This document shows, piece by piece, positions 32,317-43,434 of a stretch of 64,000 bases of DNA. The notes beneath the pieces are model-generated. The model ran no database searches. It was not told the origin of the DNA and saw nothing but the letters and a program-made list of their open reading frames with translations. Positions within the stretch are counted from its first letter, which is position 1; each line of letters opens with the position of its first letter. Source of the stretch: Phoma sp. XZ068 (Eukaryota; Ascomycota; Dothideomycetes; Pleosporales; Didymellaceae). The stretch covers positions 1,612,001-1,676,000 of the forward strand of contig RBKR01000003.1 in assembly GCA_004835665.1 (NCBI GenBank), given 5' to 3'. Both the position numbers and the translations under genes were made by a program.

Positions 32317-33139
32317 ATGCCAAAGCAGCAGTCTCACAATCAGCCTACTAAGAACTCATGGGTTCGACGTCAACTCACCCTGATAGCTGTCGCAACCATA
32401 GAGCGTTTCCGCCCGCATGCCTCGTCAGTCCTCTTCCTTACTTGCGGCGTATGTGTCAAATACGGCCCGTTCCAACACCTCTCCATTGCCGCAGCTATGC
32501 AATTTATCGCCTCCCATACCTCCATACCCGTGCCCAAAAGTATATTGCGTGTTCGAAAGGAAGGGAGTCACCTACATAGTAATGTCCTGCATAGCTGGCT
32601 CGCCAATTGGTCATAACTGGGAACAATGATACGAAGAGTCGAAAACGCACCTGCTGAGGCAACTAAAATCTTATATAGAAGAGATGAGATTGCTGAAGCC
32701 TCCAAATTCGGGTGTAGTTGAAGGTGTTGAAGGCGGCAAGCTTTGCGATATGCGTCTCCAAGACGGCCTCAAGGGATTTGGGCCTTTCGATTCAGTTCGC
32801 GACTTTCACTCGTTCCTCAGAAGCGGGATAAGCGCGTCTCCGGAACAGATCCCGGAGGTCAACGAACTGATTAAGAAGCATGAGGAGGCCCACTTCTCCA
32901 CATGCTTCACGCACGGCGGCTTGAATAGCATGAATGTCCTTGTCAAGGGAGATAACATTGTCGGAATCATCGACTGGGACACGGCCGGTTGATACCCAGA
33001 GTATTGGGAATATACGACCGCTTATAACGTCAATCCGTACAATGAGTTCTGGAAGGATGAGATAGGCAAGTTTCTCGAAGAATATCAAGAAGCAGCTGAA
33101 ATGGAGCGGCTCAGGCAAAGTTACTTTGGAGCATTTTGA
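32317..33139 (+). pseudogene. broken APH-family (aminoglycoside phosphotransferase-like) kinase gene
   Basis: The translated pieces follow the order of fungal APH-fold proteins: LCVKYG-type ATP-lobe region (CGVCVKYGPFQHLS), SIPVPK, VYCVFERKGVTYIVM, then the catalytic CFTHGGLNSMNVLVKG and IIDWDTAG followed by YPEYWEYTTA. The frame is broken in three places: a +1 shift in the A-run at 32536-32539, a TGA at 32627-32629, and a TGA at 32990-32992 exactly where the family has Trp (AG-W-YPEYWEY). The catalytic loop also has Gly where family members have Asp, so the fold may have been inactive already. No intron can remove the second stop. A related intact gene lies 1.8 kb to the right. Confidence 0.78.
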
Positions 33140-34277
33140 CCGACAAATGTACGGATCATCCTTGCTTGGATACTCCCGGGCACCCACGTGATTACTCTCG
33201 TCAACGAACAACACCAAGTTCGCATTGAATACATCCATTACAATTTTCAACAAGCAAGGCATTTCATAAAGTATATAGATCTCATACACACTACCCTTAT
33301 GGTATTGTGTTCAACCTCTTTGATCAACTCTGTTATTGGAACTCAACCCAAATCTCGAGCTAGATAGTCTACTCTATACTACTCATTGTGAACCATAGCT
33401 CTCACGGTGTTCACTAGGCAACTATAACACCTTCTTATACCGGCACTCATCCCTGAGAACCAACTTGAAAGCATTCACGAGCTTTGCTTAGGATACGATC
33501 TCAACAAGGAAGTACCCTCTACCATTCTAGAATAAAGGTCTACAGATACAGTAATAGAGCCAAGGGTATATAGGCATAATAGTAGAATAGCAGAATAGAA
33601 GGCCTCTACGTATAAGGTGAAACGGTGGTTGAAACTTATAGCCTACTAATAATGATTTACGTTGTGCCTGATGCGACCTCGGGCGCTTAATGATGGTAGC
33701 TAGGATAGTAATGGTAGCTATGGCTCTTGCGGGAATATTTCCTTACAATTCAGAGTCCAACCTGTCGCAGCGACAAGCTGTTTCCAGTGAGTATGGATTG
33801 CACGCGTTATCTAATCCCATGTCTTTGATGGTAAGCAGTTGGGCGCGTGGCGAGGCTTCAACCACGTCTTGTGTAATTTGAACTACCTGACTAAACGCAT
33901 GTAGCTCTGCGCTGACAGCAACACTTATGTAGACGTCCCGTGGTATCACCGCAAGTTCAACCACGACAACGCCAATCTCCTTTGTCCCTGTGGCAAGGAT
34001 CAGTCTCATAACGTTAATTGTTTCTGCGCACTGTTAAGCCTAAGACGTAAGAGAACAATACTCCAAGACAAACGAAAATCCTCCAAGACAATAGCAGTAC
34101 TCTCAGATCATTGATACAAATCAGTCTTCTGTCTTAAGCTTCGGCGACGTCGGCTGGTTGTATCATGGCCTATAAAGCTATGGTAAGCTGCGCCCTACTT
34201 CACAATATCACAACACCTCAACAGCTCGCACGGAGATCAAAACAGACCCTTTCAGAAATACTATCTTACGTTACGAC
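33140..34277. other. AT-rich intergenic DNA
   Basis: No gene is supported. From about 33290 to 33670 the sequence is A+T-rich and simple (ATAGTAGAATAGCAGAATAG at about 33578), resembling decayed repeat DNA. The rest is ordinary spacer. Confidence 0.4.
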
Positions 34278-34679
34278 ATGTTTAATGTCTTAACCTCGCC
34301 CGAGGACACCCCACCAGACCAAGAAGACCGCCACCTAGTCTCCAGCGGACTGTCCCGGACTGGCAAGATAGCGTTGTTCATCCACACGAAAGGATCTCAG
34401 ACGAAGTCACATCTATGCTATGCATTCTATTTTGAAAATCATAGCCCAATCGTAGCTGTTGATGCACGCTCTCCGTCTCCGCGCATAGTTTGGATGGAAC
34501 ATGGGTGGTTCCAGGACCCCAACATCTTTGCAAACATTTGCAAAAATCAGGCTGCGCCAAACTAGTCTGCGCCAAATCAGACTGCGGGGCAGGCATTTGC
34601 GAACTGGCGGACGGCAGTGCTGACCACGCTCGAGACCTACCACGGAGCGTTGTGGACTCCTCTCATCGTCGCGATGTAA
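34278..34679 (+). pseudogene. small unknown reading frame interrupted by TAG
   Basis: A frame from 34278 stops at TAG (34563-34565) but the same frame continues with coding-like sequence (QAFANWRTAVLTTLETYHGA) to a TAA at 34677-34679. The TAG lies in a small repeat of APNQ-like units, where a CAG codon would continue the pattern, so a C-to-T change is a simple explanation. The product would be about 133 residues. I recognise no family. Confidence 0.35.
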
Positions 34680-34912
34680 TTCACTGTAGCATAGCCGTCG
34701 AACACCGCAAGAAGAGATAACTTGGCCGGAATTCGGTATGAAATGCAGAAAAGTCGACAATCTTTACCATTGGGATAGATTGGAAAAGGAAATTTGGAGT
34801 TATATTATAGTTACAGAAATAGAAAATGTGCAACAGAACAAGCAATTTGCAGACCCCCTTTCGCCGCTCGATCAACGTTCTTTCTTTCAGGGTTATCTCG
34901 AGACCCGTCTTC

Positions 34913-36045
34913 TTAGTAGGTAGTATGTGCATTCGTCAATGCCATTGCGGTGCCAAGGCGCACCAGTTCTGCTCCACATTCCATGTCGCCATAGGCTCTG
35001 GCTAAGATTTCTCTGGCAGTATCCATGTAAACATTTCCAAAATCGTCGCACATGCAAAAATGTTGTACAAAAGAGGCACCCTGTACCCACGCTGGGAACC
35101 ACCCTGCACCAGCCCAATCGATCAAGGTCACTTCCCAATCTGGAGGTTGATCAAGTGTCCCTGGAATACGCCGGACGACGACATTCTTTAGGTCAGGGTC
35201 TACGTGAGTAAAGACAGGCTTCCGGTCATCCTCAGCGGAGGTTTCCAGGGCCAGCTTGTACTCGGTCAACAGAGTGTCTTGTTCCTCAGAGAGCTGTTCG
35301 CCTTTTTGGGCACGACACAATATAGCACACGCTTCGCCCGAACGGCTCACGGCTGAAGTAAATTCTGCGTATGTCTCGTATGGGCCAGAAGACTGTTGAC
35401 AGTTGGTGCGGAACATACCCATCTGACGGTCAAAGGCTTGGCGATGAATTCGCCCATAGTACCCCTCAGATGGGATAGATCGGAGTAGGCGGTACTGCTC
35501 CCCTAGTCTGGCGCATAGGGTCGTACGTTCTTCCTCGGTAAAATTTATCCAATCGTCATGCTCGACCCTAAAGCCTTCGATAAACTCCATAACCATGATG
35601 GCCTGAGGATAATCACCACGGGCCCCGTTCACAGTCCTAGCGTATACCATGTACACCTTAGGCACACGGACTTGAGAATTCTCTGCAAGATAGATGAGAT
35701 TTTCTGCTTCCTATTGTGCTTTAGTCAAGCTTTAACCATGTTTCTCCTCCTGCTGCTTACCTCGATAATGTCTTGCTCCGGACCAATCTTGTAAACCATG
35801 TCCCGAACTCGGTAAACATAATTCATCGATAAGCGGCCATGAATTATGTTTTCTTTTACGGCTTTGACGATCTCATCAGGTGGAGGTTCCTCAGGGCAAT
35901 TGTCCGCGATGTACGGAATTGATAAATAGAACGGTGTAGTTCGGGGAGGGGCCGGGGTTTGCGTCATACGATACAGAACGTTCCATGCCTCGTCACTTGT
36001 AGAGACCCCAAAGTGCTCTTGGGCAATCCTTGCTATACTTCGCAT
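34913..36045 (-). CDS. APH-family kinase-like protein (intact)
   Basis: Two exons (36045-35761, 35710-34913) encode 360 residues with a 50-nt intron (GTAAGC...CAATAG). The APH/ChoK-like fold is shown by YVYRVRDMVYKIG (Lys near 89), AENLIYLAENSQVRVPKVY, the hinge-like IMVMEFIEGF, the catalytic loop VFTHVDPDLKNVVV with His-x-Asp and Asn, and the metal-binding VTLIDWAGAGWFPAWV. These key residues are all present, unlike in the broken relative at 32317-33139. Large families of such proteins exist in filamentous fungi, mostly of unknown substrate; antibiotic phosphorylation should not be assumed. It sits in a stretch full of gene fragments, so it may be a lineage-specific accessory gene. Confidence 0.82.
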
Positions 36046-36791
36046 TGTAAGGCTAACGTAGTGTTAACGGTGTTGTACTTCATAATGTTATGACAGTGGA
36101 TAACGGGAGTTAGGAGGGCATAGACGCCTTCCTTTAATACTTGTCACGGATAATAATCTCGGATCGTAGGGATAGAGCATACAGTCCGCTTTGTTCTTGA
36201 GAATTTTTTTATCCTTATTACAATGTTATTATTAGCCTGCACTCTTCGCCCTTTGTACAGAACTTGCTAATTCAAGAACATGAACTCTTTAACCACGCTG
36301 GCTGCAGCAGCTGGCACGACAGTTAAGCGGCAAATGAACGAAAATCACTGTGGGCTAGTGCGCGAAGATACACGCCTTGAGCTTTATGTCATAGTAACCT
36401 TGTGATTAGCTGTCTAGCTAAACAAAGACGTTCTTTGTGCGGTTCGCCTTGTTCAGCTTCAGACTTGCTGTTTCTCGTCCTGAAAGTCACAATCATAGAC
36501 CCTGGTACTTTTAGTCCCTCTTTTATTCGTTATGGGTCTACCTGGGTAGCGCTTGCTGAAGCAGAATCTTGTTGTCGGCCTCGAGTGCTCCAACAGCACG
36601 CGCATATAGTGTGCTTGGCAATGTGGGTAGGCTTGAGGAACTAAAACAGACTGTCGGAATTAAAAATTTAAAGAGTAGCTTCGGCTATCTCCCGTTTACT
36701 TGTGATATTGAAATGGAGTTCATCTCGACGGTTCCTGGAGATTTCAGCCTTAATAATGCGGCTGAAGGCGCTTTGGATATGCTCCGTCTGT
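36046..36791. other. intergenic region
   Basis: Upstream sequence of the APH-family gene, moderately AT-rich around 36130-36260. Frames of up to 95 codons on the plus strand at 36402-36856 look random. No gene is supported. Confidence 0.4.
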
Positions 36792-37160
36792 TTAGCATAC
36801 ATGTGAATCTCGACGGCCGAAAGACTCTTGTGACGATACACTGCGGTCGTCCTTGAGCGTTACATTCGTTCTATTCCTGCTTCCGATGGAGGTGGATCGC
36901 TGTGACGATGTCCGCTTGAAAGATGGAGCGTTGTTGACTGCCGTATTCATGCTTTCCTCAACCAGTGATTTTAGTTTCTGCAAGTTCTTCGCGGAGAGCT
37001 GGTCCCAGGGAGAAAGCTTGTTTTTAGGGGATTGTCGGCGGTGTCTGTAGAAGCGTGTGCGTTCTTATCCGTTCGTTTCGATTTCGGCGTCGAATTGTTT
37101 CGTGCGCTTACGTTTGGTGCAGGAGGCAGACACATGGTTATTTGGAAAGGCGACTAGTGG
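36792..37160 (-). pseudogene. basic coding-like fragment with an internal TAA
   Basis: One minus frame reads as a basic, helix-forming protein (CTKRKRTKQFDAEIETNG), is interrupted by TAA at 37067-37065, and continues as LSPWDQLSAKNLQKLKSLVE with a Ser/Arg-rich tail that ends at 36792. The continuity on both sides of a single stop suggests a former gene, with CAA-to-TAA as a simple cause. No family or start codon was recognised, so this remains tentative. Confidence 0.3.
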
Positions 37161-37475
37161 TTACAGGGTCCCTCGGGCTTTCCTGAAAGGTGCACGCCTT
37201 GTACCTCTCTAGACTCGATATTAAATCCTTGCAAAGGCGACCATAGCCGCGATCTCCCTTAAGCCTCTCAGAACTGATGTAGCCTACGTGGAGCAATGGA
37301 CGATACTGGTACTATTTGTGCCGGGCCTCTCTGAACGGCAAGTACAGTCATTACCCATACAAAGAAGAAGTCGATGTTTCTAACCTCTATAGAATGCGAC
37401 AGAGGCACAATTCCAATCCGGGATGTGGACTCGAGAAATTCTAGACTTGTGTCCCAAGTCCTATGGGGAGTTTGG
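37161..37475. other. intergenic region
   Basis: 3' flank of the zinc-ribbon gene. A plus frame here is antisense to that gene's 3' end. Nothing else is seen. Confidence 0.4.
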
Positions 37476-39861
37476 CTACCCGAAGCTCCTACTTCTCGTC
37501 GCAATCCATATGCCCAGCATACTAGCAACAGCAAGTATATATGCACTCACACCCGAACCGCCTTGTATATCGTCATTCAGCACCGTCCACAGAATCAGAA
37601 ATAGAAGACTGGTTAGAAATAGGACGATGAACACGACACCAAGGATGGTACTGATGTCGACATCTTCCTGGAAGTACAGCCCCCAGCCCTCTGGTGGTGG
37701 TCCAGCAGCCTCAACAAGCCTACAGTTTAACTTCTTCGGAAGTTGTTCGAGAATGGATGAGTCGTCTTCAGCTATACATTTGGGAGAGTAGAGCATGTGC
37801 ATCATGAACTCTGGGCACACAGGTGGCCAGGTATCGGGTGGGCCTGAAGGGTTACAGTCGTATTCCCCTGAACCTATTGGTGGCTTCATCACCTTGGGCC
37901 GGGGTGGTATGCACTCGCAGATCTGTTGGGTACAGCAAGTCTTATGATGACGAAGTTCTGCCAACCCCCCTCTGCGGAGTCGGAACTGTTCACCGTTAAT
38001 TGCAATACTGATGGATTTTATCGGAGGTTGAACTGACCTTGACGAAGAATATCTTCTGGACTCGCCTCATCGAAAGCAGACCTCGAAATCGGCCACGGTA
38101 GCGATCCAGTCGCGTCTTGAGAAAGTAGAAAAGCTGTCGATCGGTGGTGACTTTCTCAAGCAGGTCTTGATTGACTTTGATGTGGTGCTGTGTACGGTGT
38201 ATGCATGCCATAAGATACAGTTCTCGCTGAGAAACAGGCGCACTTAGATCCGGAGCTTTGGAGGCTATAGGCACGCTGGATGCGTGGTGTTGGGGCAAGC
38301 GAATTGTGTCCTTCGACGCTTCCTTCGGCGTAGATAACAAGACCCTGCTAGCAGATCGGAACCAGGCTGGAGCTCGAAATGTATATCTCCGCTCAGACAA
38401 GCCCTGGTTCAAGGTAGTCACTGTAACCTTCGCACATCCAGAGAGCTGCATTCGGCCCATGAGCCTGTCAATACCACCAGGAGAATATTGCTGAACGTCA
38501 CTGAAGAACGAGTCGCCACATTTCTGCGAATCTGTTAGCACTCATCGTTCATATGCGTTAATTATTGACGCCCAGGACACAGAACAACTTACGCACTGCC
38601 ATCTGAGCCTGATCATGTTGGGCTGAAGCTGTGGTTCCATAATCTCTGTTGCAACAAGTACTGATCTGTACATGCGATCGATCCAGCCCAGAAGATTTTG
38701 ACATCTTGGAAGTGGTGGATCGGCATCAGTGTCTTTTTGGATGGGCTCAACTTCACGTTGCCGCATTTGTTTCGGTAAAACGAAAGAGGTGAGACGATAG
38801 TGAAAGACCTGGAAGGCATCGCTCTGGATCAAGAAAGTCCGAAAGATGGCAAGGTCTTCGAACCGTTCTTCGTCGATTGGTTGCACCTGCTCTATGTAAT
38901 CGCCTTGATGCTGGTCTTGGTCCTTATTCTCGTCTCCGCTTTCCTCATGTTTCTCCTTTGCACGTTGCGGGCTTACGGCTGATGGTTTATCTTGGAACTC
39001 CTCCACGATGCAGCTTGCGACATATCTTGCCTTCATAGCGACAAAGTGGGAGGTCAGTCTTTCCAACTCCTTATTCGCCTCACTCTTCAAATCCTGTCCC
39101 ATTCTCTTGAGTAGCTGGGTAAGGTGACGTTGGAGCCTCTCGGGGCCAATAGCTGCGTCATCTAACGCCCAACGGTAGAGTTTGACAAGACCTGCGTCTT
39201 CTTGAAAGATTCTCTGGAGCGCAATAGTGGCACCATCAATTTCTACTGCAGTGTAACCGCTGGCCGTGGAAACGAGAGTTAGTGAAGAGTTTCCAGACAT
39301 CACTGATATCCGATCATCTGAATCTTCACTACCGGCATCATTGTTGCTGTCGTCTGCAGCAACAAAGTTCGAGGGAAATGCCTTCATTCGCTCTCCGCTA
39401 GCCTGCGATCCTTCAAGCTGCGTTTTCAATCGATGGTGCTCGGAGAACTGGGTTGCTTCGTTTTGGCTCATCTCTTCTTCTTGTGCGTAGTTGTAGAAAA
39501 TCGCCAACTCATCATGTTGAGGCAACATTCCGCCGTAGTATTCCTTGATGCGCAGGTCTCTGACGCATGCACTAGAAATACCTTCAAGTTCCATGTCAGA
39601 CTTGTACTCGTGAGATGATTCAGTTTTGGATTTCGGGCTGGCTTCAGGAAACGGCTCCTGGCGAGTTACCTGTCTCTCGTCCGCATATTTCGGTGAAGAT
39701 AGTTCAGGTGAGTCCGCAATTAGGGTTGTGGGTTGTAACGAGGCGGCTTCTGGAGGGGACTGATATGATGAGTCAAAATCACAGACCGGACAGCAGGATA
39801 TCCAATCCATATTGAGTTGACCACAATGTTGACACCACCATGTATCTCGTGGCGCAGTCAT
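37476..39861 (-). CDS. zinc-ribbon/transmembrane protein of unknown function
   Basis: Three exons (39861-38593, 38523-38038, 37985-37476) give 754 residues; introns are 69 and 52 nt and both junctions restore conserved text (RLRWQC-KCGDSFFSDV and IFFVK-FRLRRGG). The N-terminus holds a RanBP2-like zinc ribbon (WWCQHCGQLNMDWISCCPVC). The middle is acidic and Gln/Glu-rich. The C-terminal third is a block seen across Pezizomycotina proteins: CGDSFFSDV, GRFRGLLSMRRVQKIFFVK, a Cys cluster TCCTQQICECIPPRP, and GPPDTWPPVCPEFMMHML. It ends with hydrophobic segments (VVFIVLFLTSLLFLILWTVL and AYILAVASMLGIWIA). The role is unknown; a membrane-linked sensor or regulator is a guess. A decayed copy of its 3' end lies at 31722-31838. 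Confidence 0.82.
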
Positions 39862-40410
39862 TGTGAAGACTCAAATGCTTCACTTGATAAAAATCAGACC
39901 TCAGCACCTTAAGAGCCTTCTCTATTCGTCGTAAGCATTCTGATTCCCTGAGCATTTCCACATCACCTGATCAACTCACTATGCCTCTCTAGGTATTGAC
40001 TTCAATTTACACGCTTGCGTTTGCCACGGTACGCCGGGTTCCTTGCTCCTTGAAGCTCACAAGTTTGAGTGCCCTCGGTAACTCGCGAGGGTCCGTTCCT
40101 GATGCGATTGAGTGATCCGACGAACTGCAGCGCTACAGTAATGCCCAGCTTTGAGTTGACGAAAGTTTAAAGGTCCAACGTTGGCGAGGCTATTGTTCTT
40201 ATGCTGACATGGTCGGGCTGATATGCACAGCCCGCCATCTTCAGCCATTTAAGCGCCAGACCATGCAATCGTACATAAGCAACTTCCAAAAGGATAATGA
40301 CTCGACTAGAACGTAACGCCTTCCGTTCGACAATAACGCATTGAGTTGGCTGAATGAGGGGTGGTTTGCATAAACCCATTGATTTATTTCGGCTTCTCAC
40401 TATGCACGGG
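39862..40410. other. intergenic region
   Basis: About 550 bp between the zinc-ribbon gene start and the sirtuin stop, both on the minus strand. No coding, RNA or repeat feature is supported. Confidence 0.4.
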
Positions 40411-41642
40411 TCACGACCTCCCCTTCATCTTCTCCAGGATCTTCACAACCTGCGGCAGAACCTTCTCCACGTTCTCCGAGACTCTCACTGCTTCTCTCCC
40501 GGTGTTACTCTGCTCGACATCGCTAAAGAAGGCCTCTTCTCCCCTCGCACCGCCCATATTGAGTATACCGATCGGCAGCTTCTGCTCCTTCGCCTTCTTC
40601 ACCAGCCTCCAAGCCGAGTATGTCGCAAGGCTGCTCCCAATGACAAGTAACCTCCCAGCGTCATCAATAGCTTGCTCAGCAGCGACCTTCGTCGCCGCAG
40701 GTATGCTCTCTCCAAACATTATTACAGCAGGCTTCAACACACCACCCTCGCTGCCGGGCTTCCATGCACCATCCCGGTCTATTTCAACCTTAACAGCGCC
40801 GCCATCCGCCTTTAGTGGTGGCGATTGTAAGCATGTTGGACATGCAGGATATCTAAACGTCGTGTACGGTGCGTCTGGCACATCAGCGTCACCATCGGGG
40901 TTTGTCTTCAACCCCTTCTTGCGCCGTTCGTCCGGGTTTTCAGAATCGAGTGCGCCGGAGGCAAGCATTCCCTCGAGAAATGTTGCCCATGCGGGATTCA
41001 GTTTCGCGAGCTGGTCTTGGAACAATCGGCGGTCGTACTCGTTCCGACACGTTATGCAGACGAGATTGCGTAGATAGCCGTGAAGCTCGGTCGTGGGAAG
41101 TGAAGGGTGCGCTTTGGGGTGGAATGAGTCCACATCTATAATCGTGTCAGTTCACATCTGTTCTTATAGGATCCATGGCACTCTGAAAACCTACTCTGTG
41201 TGATGACCTGCCCAACAACTCCTAATTGCCCCAAATGTCCACAAGCTTCATGTGCTTTGTTGGGTTTGGCCTTGTCCAGGTTGGTCCACCCCAGAAAACT
41301 TCGCGCCCAGTATCGCTTCCTCGCCTCATGGTTCTCGCAGAACTCATTATAATAGATCGGTTTATACGTCTTGTTCTGCGTGTACGTGCCATTTGGGCCT
41401 CTGTAATCCGCCAGTCCAGAAGCTACACTGATCCCTGCGCCAGTCAACAACAGAGTCCTTCCATTTTTGATGGGCGAAGTTCCGCGCAAATATGGTCTCG
41501 AGCTTGACAACGATGGTGATAAGAAGTCAACGAGCGCGGCAATAGCGCCAGATGTTATGGTTGCGCTTGCGGGGATTATCCTTGGAAGCGGCAGAGGATC
41601 GGTGTAGGGCACGCGGAGAATGGCCATTGCATGCGCGTGCAA
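40411..41642 (-). CDS. class II (SIRT4-type) sirtuin, probably mitochondrial
   Basis: Two exons (41642-41195, 41135-40411) give 390 residues, or 385 if the ATG at 41627 is used. NAD-binding features: LLLTGAGISVASGLADYRGP near 65, VITQNVDSFHPKAH spanning the splice site with the catalytic His, and VIGSSLATYSAWRLVKKAKE with GILNMGGARGEE near the end. Two Cys pairs for structural zinc are present (LVCITC and YPACPTC). The 58-nt intron splits the TQN codon and its acceptor is TATAG. This pattern and the VDSFH/ELHG spacing resemble SIRT4-like class II sirtuins, which act in mitochondria as deacylases or ADP-ribosyl transferases. The 41-residue N-terminus before the domain lacks a strong presequence, so the location is uncertain. 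Confidence 0.9.
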
Positions 41643-42704
41643 GGGTGTCGTCTTGTCACTTCCATTGTGAGAGGTGTGGATGGCAATGCGCTGAAGAGGC
41701 GGAGCGTATTTCCAGTGGTGATGTCAGTATAGGGTCCGTGCGAGATCTGTGATGGCGCGTGGAGGCGGCGATCGAGAGCCGCAAGGGAACGGGCGCTAAT
41801 TTTGGTATTCGCGAGAGGTTGTAGGTGATGGAGGTGTATTTGTATTCATGCAGTTATATTTACTGATCCAGTGGCATTATGTATGTGAGACATGTGAGTG
41901 GAGGATCGTGACCATAGGATTGGGCTGTCTGCGTATGCTAAGCCGTGTCATACTCCTTGAAGGTGCAGCGGAGCATGAAGCTGGGCCTGGGGAACGGTGA
42001 GACGGATTTCTGATCGCGAAGTGCACAGTGCAAGCCGCTATTGAGGCGCTCTTAGCTCTTGTAAATACAGTCACGGTGTTACCTTCGACTTGTGGCAATA
42101 AGATCTGGCCAACTATGGCCGAGACAGCAGTAGAACGTCATGCTGCAATGTGCAGAAGGAGCTACAATATGCTTCGGTTGGATTCATTCTGGTATCATAC
42201 AAGGAACATATGCAGTAGGGGTATAAAGAGCCATGATGACAACGGAATAGCATTGACAAGAAAAAGTAAAAGTGAAATAGGTACAGAAATCTAGAAAGAA
42301 TCACCTGCACAGTTGAGATCAAGTGCCAACAGCAATCCATGGAGAGTAAAGAAAAACAAGAAAGACTCAGAGTCAACAGCCACATGCTCTCGGACGCTAA
42401 GCAGGCACACACTGAGCGCCTTACTTGCTTGATCCGTCCTGAGTACATTCGAATGCCATGTGTTGAGAAACCCAGAGCCAGGGCTCACAAGCTATGCAGA
42501 TGTCTAACCATGGGAAAAGAGAGAAGGAAGACAAAACATGCCTAGGAAGAAGTAAAGATGTGAGAAGAGAAGTTAATATCGGTAAAGTGCCGAGCGGAGA
42601 GAACGCCGAGTAATGTCGTGAAAGGTGCAATGCTTGAGAGTCGTAACGATCGTGGGATTTTGTTACCCAAATAAGGGATACTCATTAAGAGGGGAAGCCG
42701 ACGC
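41643..42704. other. intergenic region
   Basis: About 1.06 kb with only short unrelated frames; the promoter of the sirtuin gene and the 3' end of the SANT gene lie here. No repeat or RNA gene recognised. Confidence 0.4.
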
Positions 42705-43434
42705 TCACTGCTGTTGCACATGAGCGTGGGGGTGTGGGTGCACCAGCTGATGAGACGCATACTGCATTGGATGCTGGTGCAGCATAGACTGAATGCTAGG
42801 TACCCGCTGCTGTTGAGACGAATAGCTGCCAGGGTATTGAAGTTGTGTATTCTGGTAGTGAGATGCTGGGGCAACCGGCATTGCCATCTCTGTGTGGTGG
42901 TCGTCTGATTCTTCATCGAAGTCAGAAACGCCTATTGCGCTGTCCTCGTGGTCGTGGTAAGTACCCTGAAAGCCTTGCTTCTTTAATGCTGATCTAGCAG
43001 CCTGCGATAGGTTCTTGAATCCTTTCTCCATGCACTGACTTCGATTTAGTGGGCTGGAATCACAACTTGGTAGCTTGACTTACCTTGGTCTCAACCACTT
43101 GCCATTTCTCACCAACCCGAGCGGCTAGCATGCTCCACATCTCTCGACGAACCTCCATGTATGCTTGTGCTAGGACGTCCAGCTTGACACCATCCCATTG
43201 TTCGGCGTTCATTCTCTCCATCAAACGCTCGTGACGTTTTCGGCACGCATTCGGCGATTTACTGGGAAAGTGCTTTGGTGCGATCTGATTCCAGTTGAGA
43301 CCTTGGGTCCTGGCCTGAATAAGAGTTTCATCGTCTTGCGTCGACCATGATGAGCTTCGTGTGTTTCCACCTGCCGCTGATGCAGTAGATATGGAGCTAC
43401 GGTGTGCGATCGGAGCCTTTTCAATCTTAGGCAT
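42705..43434 (-). CDS. SANT/Myb-like DNA-binding protein
   Basis: Two exons (43434-43084, 43034-42705) give 226 residues with a 49-nt intron. A Myb-like helix-turn-helix is seen near 28-75: SSWSTQDDETLIQARTQGLN, then WNQIAPKHFPSKSPNACRKR HERL, with the tryptophans expected of such a fold. A second helical part (EVRREMWSMLAARVGEKWQV, then EKGFKNLSQAARSALKKQGF) may be a partner-binding region. The tail is rich in Gln, His and Pro (HQHPMQYASHQLVHPHPHAH), like many fungal regulators. This is probably a DNA-binding regulator; targets are unknown. A close relation to trihelix or nuclear fungal Myb-like proteins cannot be decided from sequence alone. Confidence 0.8.

Noticed and set aside
32317..33139. 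reading the APH-like region as a normal multi-exon gene
   Set aside because: The stop at 32990 lies inside a conserved block and no GT/AG pair can remove it without losing that block.
40361..41077. 238-codon plus frame
   Set aside because: Antisense to the sirtuin second exon, which has clear Cys pairs and NAD motifs.
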